A DNA stretch of 47,932 nucleotides from a virus: the IMG/VR virus record IMGVR_UViG_3300046820_000833, positions 1 through 47,932 of that record; one strand, given 5' to 3'. The first letter of the stretch is position 1, and each line of letters begins with the position of its first letter. Below, in pieces: positions 41,516 through 47,932 of this stretch. The translations under genes were made by a program, and so were the position numbers. A model generated the notes under the pieces. It was not told where the DNA came from, searched no databases, and worked only from the letters and a program-made list of their open reading frames with translations.

Positions 41516-43402
41516 TTAATCTGTAATTGCAACATATTTTAAAGTATCCAAAGGGTCTGTGTAACGTAATCTATTATCACCAATTGAATTTGCTATAATT
41601 TCACAGGTAAATGGTTGGTAAACATAACCACTAGTTGAAAAATCGATACTAAAAACTTGTGAATAAACAATATTTGATTGAAAATCTTTTTTCATTTTAT
41701 TACCATAAAAAACATTTAATATTTGATTTTTTGTGAAACCATTATCGATTATATTCTCATGAAAATACCTAGAAGTAATGTTACTAGTAAAATCATCACC
41801 AATAGTGTTTAAATAAAATGAATTACCAATTGTATTATTGGAAAATTTATAACCAATAGAATTTTCATAAAATGAATCACCAATTGTATTTCCATATGAA
41901 TCATGAGCAATAATATTATCGTGAAAAGCATCACCAATATTATTACCATAAAATTTATATCCAATAGTGTTGTTATAACATGAATTACCAATAGTGTTGT
42001 TTGTAAAACTATCTTCTATTATATTATTAGTAAATCTACGCCCTATAATATTTTCACGAAAGGAAGGGCCAATAATGTTTTGAATACACTCCGAACCGAT
42101 TTTATTTTCAGAAAATTCATCTCCAAAAATATTACCATAACACTTATTTTTTATTTCATTTAATCTAAAAGAAGAACCAATTATATTACCTTCAAAACCT
42201 TCCCAAATAATATTGTTAGTAAAATTAGTACCAACTATGTTATTAACAAACCCACCAATAATGATGTTTGAAACAACACTAGTATTAAACGTGTTTCCTA
42301 CCATATATCTACCGCATTTATTATTGTTAAAATCATCACCAAATGTGTTATTAAATGTAATATCCCCTAAAATATTTGAACTACAATTATAACTAAAAAC
42401 ATTGTTTGATAATAAAAAAGTCTGACCATAATCTTGCCAAAATTTAACAAAATCACCCACATATGTATTTTTACAACCGCTTTGAAATGTTGCTACTTGA
42501 GTATAATTCCCGTCAGATTTTTGACCGATATAAAATTCTTTGTATCTATCAAAAATTCCAGTATGTACCGATAAATAAGCCTCAAATGATACACCATTAA
42601 TAAGTATTTGATAATCTGGTGTAGTATCAAATAACAAAGTGTTATCATCAATTATTGCTATCACATTTACTGATAAATCAAATCCTAGGTAATACTTTGT
42701 GTTTAATATTATTGGTTCGTTAACAATAATTTCACTATTAAAAGAACATCCATCACCACTAAGAACACCATTAACACCATCAATATCTCTGATAACACCA
42801 GTTAATAAAATTCCTTTATCATACGATTCATATCTAATAAAATAAACCGACTCATGGTCGTAATCAGTTCTATTTCCATTAGAATCAATTCTTTCACTTA
42901 TTCGACCAAAAGCTGGTGTTCCAGTATTTTCAGTTTCAGTAAACGACCAATCATAAGTTATTTTATCATTAGGGAATTCTGGTTGGTAAGCGTATGAATC
43001 AATAGTACTATCACTAGTAGCATAAACAATTATCGGACTTACATCACCATAACCAACCGAAACCTCAAGTTTAGGACCTCCATCTACATTAAAATCTGGA
43101 ACATCAAGAACCGTTTGAAAATCAGTAATTTGATAAAATTCATGTGGGACCAATTTTTCTTCTTGAATTAAATCATAAAACTCTGAATAAGTAATAAAAA
43201 CACAATCAGTACCAATTGAAAATGTAAATGACTCACCATTGTATTTTGTAAATGTAACCAAATCATTATTTGTTGTGCTAGTATAGATTACTTCACCTTT
43301 TAATGAAACAAAGTTCCCGTCAAGCTCAGATTGAGCTAAAACACTGCCTTTGTTTATATCACCATACGGACTGTTTGTTGTTCTAAGTATTAAATTATTC
43401 AT
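41516..43402 (-). CDS. Tail fibre protein with 26 nine-residue beta-helix repeats (628 aa)
   Basis: A 628-residue protein. Residues about 1-340 are beta-rich (MNNLILRTTNSPYGDINKGS; SPYGD and QSELDGNF are common at the base of phage fibres). From about 343 to 576 come 26 consecutive units of exactly nine residues with the form N-[TI]-I-G-x-x-F-x-x, for example NTIGDSFYE, NSIGYKFSN, NTIGNSFYL and NTIGDDFTS, with Asn at position 1 in every unit. Such a regular Asn/Ile ladder fits a parallel beta-helix or beta-roll shaft. The last 50 residues form a short cap. The gene sits between the 1041-aa fibre and the 124-aa gene. Fibre role likely; receptor unknown. Confidence 0.75.
   Translation of the reverse strand: MNNLILRTTNSPYGDINKGSVLAQSELDGNFVSLKGEVIYTSTTNNDLVTFTKYNGESFTFSIGTDCVFITYSEFYDLIQEEKLVPHEFYQITDFQTVLDVPDFNVDGGPKLEVSVGYGDVSPIIVYATSDSTIDSYAYQPEFPNDKITYDWSFTETENTGTPAFGRISERIDSNGNRTDYDHESVYFIRYESYDKGILLTGVIRDIDGVNGVLSGDGCSFNSEIIVNEPIILNTKYYLGFDLSVNVIAIIDDNTLLFDTTPDYQILINGVSFEAYLSVHTGIFDRYKEFYIGQKSDGNYTQVATFQSGCKNTYVGDFVKFWQDYGQTFLLSNNVFSYNCSSNILGDITFNNTFGDDFNNNKCGRYMVGNTFNTSVVSNIIIGGFVNNIVGTNFTNNIIWEGFEGNIIGSSFRLNEIKNKCYGNIFGDEFSENKIGSECIQNIIGPSFRENIIGRRFTNNIIEDSFTNNTIGNSCYNNTIGYKFYGNNIGDAFHDNIIAHDSYGNTIGDSFYENSIGYKFSNNTIGNSFYLNTIGDDFTSNITSRYFHENIIDNGFTKNQILNVFYGNKMKKDFQSNIVYSQVFSIDFSTSGYVYQPFTCEIIANSIGDNRLRYTDPLDTLKYVAITD
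41675..42376 (-). repeat. 26 tandem 27-nt repeats coding N-x-I-G-x-x-F-x-x
   Basis: The repeat block spans 702 nt, exactly 26 x 27, with no insertion or deletion, from NILGDITFN to NKMKKDFQS. The Asn codon is invariant; other positions vary, so copies are old or under drift. Confidence 0.8.
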
Positions 43403-43452
43403 AGTTTTTTAAAAATTTTTTTTATTATGTTTGCAACCTTTAGTTTTAATTA

Positions 43453-46400
43453 TTAACTATTTACTGCAACAATTTGTTGTACGTTACCTCCATCGATAAA
43501 TATCAATGCTGGTACATCACTAGCATTATTCATTAATGTTTTACCAGCAACCGAATAAACATTTGTTGCACTAGTTAAATCACCACTTAAACTACCACTA
43601 TTTGCATCGATAAATCTAATTGTCTGTGTAATATTCGGTGTATCGGCTAAATTAAAAACTGAATTATTTGAAAGTTTACAATACTCAACTCTAGCGTTTA
43701 AATCAAAAGTACCATTAATAATAACAGAACTATTATCTAAAGTGTTATTCTTGATGTATCCTTGCGTTGGTAAATTATTATTATCGATAACCGATGTCGT
43801 TGACAACTCATTTTTAAAAATACCACTACCCGAACCCAAATCGTTATTAACAATTGATGATTCAGAACTTAAATTATTAAAAGAAATAGTATTACCACCA
43901 CCAATTAATATATTACTATTAATTGATGATAAACCCATTACGTTACTATTCATGCTAGCATTATTACCAAAATTAATAGCATTAATTATATTAAAATTAA
44001 TATAACTATTTGATAAAATGTTATTACTAACACTGCACCCGCTAAAGTTATTGTCATTAATTCTAGAATTAATTATTAAATTATTAAGAGAAAGGTTGAC
44101 ATTAAACATTGAATTACCAACAATCGAACTATCTTGACTAATAGAATTATAGTTAAAATTAGCATCAGTACAATTATTATATCCAAAACTCCCAGAAGAA
44201 CTTAAAATAAAGCTACTAACAGTAGAGTTAATCATCGTATTATCATAAACACCACTACTTAAAGTCAACTGAGTTTTTCGAATGTCATTGTTAGAATAAA
44301 AACGATTATTCGAAATGTAAGAGTTACTATCTAACTGACACTCTTCGATATCACAATTAGCATTAAATCTATTATTTTCAATATATGAAAAATGGTTTAA
44401 ATGGTTATTGTAAATTGATGAACTATTTGACATGAAGTTACCAATAATATAAGACTGACCAGTTAAATCATTATTTGCTATACGACTAACACCGTAAAAA
44501 TCACGACTAAAAGTGTTAAACGCTATATAACTTTTTTGTGTTAAATTATTATTCCAAATATAACCACCGTTAAAATTTAAACAACCCAAATAACTATCAT
44601 TAACATGGTTACCATTAATACCACGATATTCTGTAGTGCTAGCAACGGGTAACAAATTTGTTATTGTTTCGTAATTATCATTTAACGCAGTTAACACATC
44701 CGCAATTGTCGGACGACCATCAACAATTGTAAGGAACGTGGTTACTATTTCATCTATTTTTATTTTTGTGATGTAACCAAGGCCTGGATATGTTGATGTT
44801 AACAAATAATAAACTTTTGTGACACCACTTAAATTAGATATTCTATCATAATCATCTCCAGTTGATGTATCATAATCATGCACAATATTAGCATCATCCG
44901 TATCAACAATCATTATGTGATTGATGGACGGGTCGCCAGAATCATAAACTTTCTTAACAAACACTTTATAGTTTGTTGAAAACCCAGTCAAAACGTACTC
45001 ATCTACTTCATATGAACCATCACCATCCGCACCAATGTTCCCATCAATTGTGAATTCACTAATGTCCACAGCATTTGCGTGTAACACAAATAAACCAGGA
45101 TAAAGATTCGTAAAATATTCAGAACCAGTACCAAAATAAGTATCACCAGAAACCACAACACCATCTTTGTTAAACAAATAAGCTGGCGAACCACCATCTG
45201 GTTCCACGGTTAATCTAGTGTGTGTGTAAGGTACATTACCTAAATCGGTATATATTTCATTAGCACCATCATACATATCATCACCACCATCGTTAATACC
45301 GTTATTCGAATCAATAGCATCAGAAAAAAAGTATAAACCAGAGGTATAACCCCAATTATCTATAGAATTACCCCATTGAAAATCTTTGATAGGGTTACCC
45401 AAATCATCTGCTAACTCCAAAATACTTTGGTAACTACATGTAACATCATTATTAAATCTATCTTTTCTAGATGTAATCATATCATGTACCACATCGTATT
45501 TTATCTCATCCAAGACAACATTATAATCCACATCATTAAATGGAATTGGTTCCCAAATACTGCTAAGAGTGTAATCATTAATAGCTTCTCCGATATTATT
45601 ACTAATATATGAAGCTGTTATTTGTGAACCACTTATGACTGGACTATTAAAATTAACCGCTAAATCACCGTTTAAATACATTATCGTACCACTACCACCT
45701 AAATCACCAGTCATGTTACCAAGAGTATCAGCTGTAAAAGTTTCCACCCCATCAGTTAATGTAAATGAACCAACGGTTACTGGTTTATTTGCTAAAGTAA
45801 AATTAAAAGATAAACTAGCACTATTACCAGTGCCCAAAACTTCGTCAGTTACAACAATAGTATTACCGCTAACGTTAACCCATTTTTTACCACCCCAAAT
45901 AACTGTGTCACCCAATGAGTAAAAAGAAAACATAATGTCCTCGATAGCTGCTTGAGCCGTACTGGAAACACCAGTAATTGTTGTAGCACTAGTCCAATCA
46001 CCAGACAACCATTCAACCATACCATAAGTTCTTAATATACCAAATGCGTTTGTGTTTGAAATAACGATTTCATCATACTGAAACTTACCAACTATGTCAA
46101 ATATATCAAAACTAATCATGTTTGACCAAACAGTGTCATCATTATATTTCGGGTTAAAGAAAAGACCATTTCCAGTGTCGGCTAACTCATTTGTTGTTAT
46201 TGCTTGTAAAAAAATAGTGTTTCCACTATATAAATTAATGTCAACACCAGTTATCTCATAAGTTGAACCAGCAACTAAAGTATTACCAGAAATCAAAGAG
46301 TTTAACTCCGAAACACTTACCGTTATGATACTATTAGTACCACCAGAAATTCCTGTAAGTTGTGAACCATCACCATAAAATGTTGTTGCTGAAACCGTAG

Positions 46401-46578
46401 TAGCGTTTAACCCACTAGTAAAGTCTGAAAATCCATCAACAGTTCCACCTGTAAAGTTTGCGGCTGGGATATTTTCATATGTAGTTGCCGATAATACACC
46501 ATTTGTTATTATTACTCCATTTATGTTTACTGTATCCCCAGTAACTGGCATCACATTGTTTACGTTAATTGTACTCAT
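43453..46578 (-). CDS. Large tail fibre/adhesin with beta-helix repeats (1041 aa)
   Basis: A 1041-residue protein starting MSTINVNNVMPVTGDTVNIN, with one copy of the fibre module GLNATTVSATTFYGDGSQLTG near residues 60-80 that is shared with the fibres at 27252-32317. A large beta-rich domain follows (about 90-660), including a WSGDW.. lectin-like stretch and an Asp/Gly-rich segment. From about 700 to 950 there are roughly 23 units of 10-11 residues of the form S-x-I-x-N-N-x-L-x-x, for example SYIENNRF, SSIVNNDL and GYIKNNTL, pointing to a right-handed beta-helix. Such helices in phages often bind or cut surface glycans; I see no catalytic motif. It lies 50 nt upstream of the 628-aa fibre in the second fibre cluster. 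Confidence 0.75.
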   Translation of the reverse strand: MSTINVNNVMPVTGDTVNINGVIITNGVLSATTYENIPAANFTGGTVDGFSDFTSGLNATTVSATTFYGDGSQLTGISGGTNSIITVSVSELNSLISGNTLVAGSTYEITGVDINLYSGNTIFLQAITTNELADTGNGLFFNPKYNDDTVWSNMISFDIFDIVGKFQYDEIVISNTNAFGILRTYGMVEWLSGDWTSATTITGVSSTAQAAIEDIMFSFYSLGDTVIWGGKKWVNVSGNTIVVTDEVLGTGNSASLSFNFTLANKPVTVGSFTLTDGVETFTADTLGNMTGDLGGSGTIMYLNGDLAVNFNSPVISGSQITASYISNNIGEAINDYTLSSIWEPIPFNDVDYNVVLDEIKYDVVHDMITSRKDRFNNDVTCSYQSILELADDLGNPIKDFQWGNSIDNWGYTSGLYFFSDAIDSNNGINDGGDDMYDGANEIYTDLGNVPYTHTRLTVEPDGGSPAYLFNKDGVVVSGDTYFGTGSEYFTNLYPGLFVLHANAVDISEFTIDGNIGADGDGSYEVDEYVLTGFSTNYKVFVKKVYDSGDPSINHIMIVDTDDANIVHDYDTSTGDDYDRISNLSGVTKVYYLLTSTYPGLGYITKIKIDEIVTTFLTIVDGRPTIADVLTALNDNYETITNLLPVASTTEYRGINGNHVNDSYLGCLNFNGGYIWNNNLTQKSYIAFNTFSRDFYGVSRIANNDLTGQSYIIGNFMSNSSSIYNNHLNHFSYIENNRFNANCDIEECQLDSNSYISNNRFYSNNDIRKTQLTLSSGVYDNTMINSTVSSFILSSSGSFGYNNCTDANFNYNSISQDSSIVGNSMFNVNLSLNNLIINSRINDNNFSGCSVSNNILSNSYINFNIINAINFGNNASMNSNVMGLSSINSNILIGGGNTISFNNLSSESSIVNNDLGSGSGIFKNELSTTSVIDNNNLPTQGYIKNNTLDNSSVIINGTFDLNARVEYCKLSNNSVFNLADTPNITQTIRFIDANSGSLSGDLTSATNVYSVAGKTLMNNASDVPALIFIDGGNVQQIVAVNS
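43736..44490 (-). repeat. 10-11-residue beta-helix repeats in the 1041-aa fibre
   Basis: About 23 imperfect units of 30-33 nt encode S-x-I-x-N-N-x-L-type rungs. Unlike the neighbouring 9-residue array, spacing varies by one residue. Confidence 0.65.
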
Positions 46579-46600
46579 AGTTTATATTTTTGTTTTTTGT

Positions 46601-46903
46601 TTATAATATTATTAGTGTTGTTGTCAATGGAACATTCAAATTATAACCAGAACCCATTGTTAATGGACCGAAATATCTTACAGTCGATTCTTCTGGCAAG
46701 TTAACATCTTGATTTATTGAATTTGGTGACACGATAAAACCAATTACTGGTAAAACACTAAATTCTTCAATGTAAGGTGCGATAAAATCAGTAAGACCAC
46801 TAAGTGATAACTTTTTGGTTTCTCCGTTATTTACAACTGGAAACACATCATCCATAGTAGGATTAGTGTTAACATTTAATGCACTTATCTTTTTATTTGC
46901 CAT
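46601..46903 (-). CDS. Small fibre-base-like protein (100 aa)
   Basis: A 100-residue protein starting MANKKISALNVNTNPTMDDV, then FPVVNNGETKKLSLSGLTDF. The opening 'A-x-K-K-I-S-A-L ... D-x-F-P-V-V-x-x-G-x-T-K-K-x-S' is typical of the N-terminal attachment region of phage tail fibres, here present as a very short protein. The rest is beta-rich (STVRYFGPLTMGSGYNLNVP). It could be an adaptor linking a longer fibre to the baseplate. It has a late element 17 nt upstream of its ATG and is 22 nt from the next gene, so it may lead the second fibre unit. Confidence 0.6.
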   Translation of the reverse strand: MANKKISALNVNTNPTMDDVFPVVNNGETKKLSLSGLTDFIAPYIEEFSVLPVIGFIVSPNSINQDVNLPEESTVRYFGPLTMGSGYNLNVPLTTTLIIL

Positions 46904-46920
46904 CTTTTTACTTGCTTTTA

Positions 46921-46930
46921 TATAAATATC
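46921..46930 (-). promoter_or_regulatory. Putative late promoter element for the second fibre unit
   Basis: Reads GATATTTATA on the minus strand, 17 nt before the ATG at 46903. Confidence 0.6.
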
Positions 46931-46976
46931 GTAGCCAACACTAAAATAGTTTAAAACTAGATATTTTTATTTTATT

Positions 46977-47932
46977 TTATCTCATACCTTCACCGTCTTC
47001 CAACAACATCAAAAACCCATCCTCTAACAATAGTAAGTCATCGTCTATTAAACCATATCTTACAGCGTCAGCCATAAAGTTATTTTGTATGTCGCAATAA
47101 GTTAAATTACAGATATTAAATTTGAATTGAGAAATACCACCGATAAATGTACCAGCAAAATTTTGCTCGATATATAATCCAGCGTCATTAGGGTCCCTAC
47201 CATCAAATGTTTGTGATTCAATCAAACCTTGGCTACCACCACCTAAACTAATATTAAATGGCACACCAACTTGCTTGTCTTTAAATTCATTCAAACGTCT
47301 AGCAACAAATTCATCAAATTCGTCAACAATATATTTTAATTTACCATTGATATAGAACATCAACCTACCCTTTCTAGGTTTAGCAACCTCTAAATCACAA
47401 TCATCTTTGTAATCAGTTGCAAATTTAATAACCACATATGACCAAACATCTGGATTAACCATTCCAGCGTCAGAGTAACCCTCTTCAACCGTAACACCAC
47501 TAACATAAACTTCCTCACCAAAGCTGTTCATCTCACAACGACCAGTAAATGACAATAATCTATACCCGATTCTGCCATCATCAGTAATTCTAAAACCTAA
47601 TGCGTTATCGAATACATCTAATTTATAATTAACTTCTGTTTGCGGGCTAGTTCTACCACTAAAGCTACAAACAGTTTCATTACCTAGGTTATCACCTGGC
47701 CCAGCACATCCTCTACAATTACACGGTGCTTCCTTTTTAGCTGCTCTACCATATATAAGGAATGGGTTTGTATGATTAGTTAAGACACTAGCAGTTTTAA
47801 CCACTGCAATACCTTTTCCATCATATTCACACACTGTTTTGGTACCTAACCCATCATGGTTACCACCACAAACTAAGCAATGATGACATGTTTCACCACT
47901 GTTTGGTTGAGTTGCTGCTGATGTATATATTA
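46977..47932 (-). CDS. C-terminal part of a large virion/adhesin protein with LamG-like region (starts beyond the window)
   Basis: The frame continues upstream of a GTG at 47834 to the window edge without a stop, so this is the last 317 residues of a longer protein. The visible part has Cys clusters near its start (CHHCLVCGG, later PCNCRGCAGPG) of the kind that bind a metal or form disulfides. A beta-sandwich-like region follows: VNYKLDVFDNALGFRITDDG, VWSYVVIKFATDYKDDCDLE, RLMFYINGKLKYIVDEFDEF, VPFNISLGGGSQGLIESQTF, FAGTFIGGISQFKFNICNL. The 'G.l.fYiNGkl' and 'G.is.f.f.....s' strands recall LamG/concanavalin lectins. It is the first gene seen of the second fibre cluster. Role as a receptor-binding or large tail protein is inferred from context. 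Confidence 0.65.
   Translation of the reverse strand, partial: IYTSAATQPNSGETCHHCLVCGGNHDGLGTKTVCEYDGKGIAVVKTASVLTNHTNPFLIYGRAAKKEAPCNCRGCAGPGDNLGNETVCSFSGRTSPQTEVNYKLDVFDNALGFRITDDGRIGYRLLSFTGRCEMNSFGEEVYVSGVTVEEGYSDAGMVNPDVWSYVVIKFATDYKDDCDLEVAKPRKGRLMFYINGKLKYIVDEFDEFVARRLNEFKDKQVGVPFNISLGGGSQGLIESQTFDGRDPNDAGLYIEQNFAGTFIGGISQFKFNICNLTYCDIQNNFMADAVRYGLIDDDLLLLEDGFLMLLEDGEGMR

Noticed and set aside
41675-42376. Template/variable repeat pair of a diversity-generating retroelement in the fibre genes
   Set aside because: No reverse transcriptase gene is seen here and the repeats are in-frame protein repeats without a single adenine-variable copy; the rest of the genome is not visible.
47834-47834. 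GTG at 47834 as start of the LamG-like gene
   Set aside because: The frame stays open to the window edge with protein-like content (CHHCLVCGG), so the gene continues beyond the window.

Overview
The window (about 48 kb, AT-rich) is part of a tailed-phage genome with a contractile, T4-like tail. The host is probably a member of the Bacteroidota, most likely a flavobacterium-type bacterium. Three things point there. Several promoters match the Bacteroidota form TTG-N20-TAnnTTTG, start codons are preceded by A-rich leaders without Shine-Dalgarno sequences, and the fibre proteins are rich in Asn, Thr and Gly. I cannot name the species. Both ends cut through genes, so the genome continues on each side.

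Layout: nearly all genes lie on the minus strand. From low to high coordinates: an acidic partial protein and three small unknown genes (1-1725); the baseplate block, with a 2093-aa hub protein carrying M15-like and SleB-like cell-wall hydrolase domains, a gp53/LysM-like wedge protein and a 1426-aa baseplate protein with an OmpA-like domain (1765-12659); the tape measure, a 492-aa protein, and tail chaperones apparently joined by a +1 (or -2) ribosomal frameshift (12934-18703); a 292-aa protein, a 38-aa protein and the tail tube (18812-20350); a small plus-strand gene and a small virion-type protein (20521-21195); the tail sheath (21276-24131); a 49-aa RHH-like gene and a roughly 740-nt structured RNA (24284-25200); a fibre cluster (25220-32317); and gp15- and gp14-like neck proteins (32317-33915). 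A plus-strand block follows with an SNF2 helicase, a glutaredoxin and a neck-like protein (34024-37304). The last part is a family B DNA polymerase (37338-41003) and a second fibre cluster of beta-helix-like repeat proteins (41126-47932).

Two transcription classes are visible. The DNA polymerase, the SNF2 helicase and some small genes have host-type promoters, always with a 20-nt spacer where both elements are present. Many virion genes instead have a 10-nt element, GATATTTATA or close variants, 9-50 nt before the start codon, often just after the previous gene's terminator. I infer that this is a phage late promoter.

The strongest unusual features are the large minus-strand RNA with five C(UUCG)G-capped hairpins and a predicted loop-to-5'-end pairing; the frameshift in the tail chaperone gene; the terminator/late-promoter cassettes; and a fibre with 26 consecutive nine-residue repeats.
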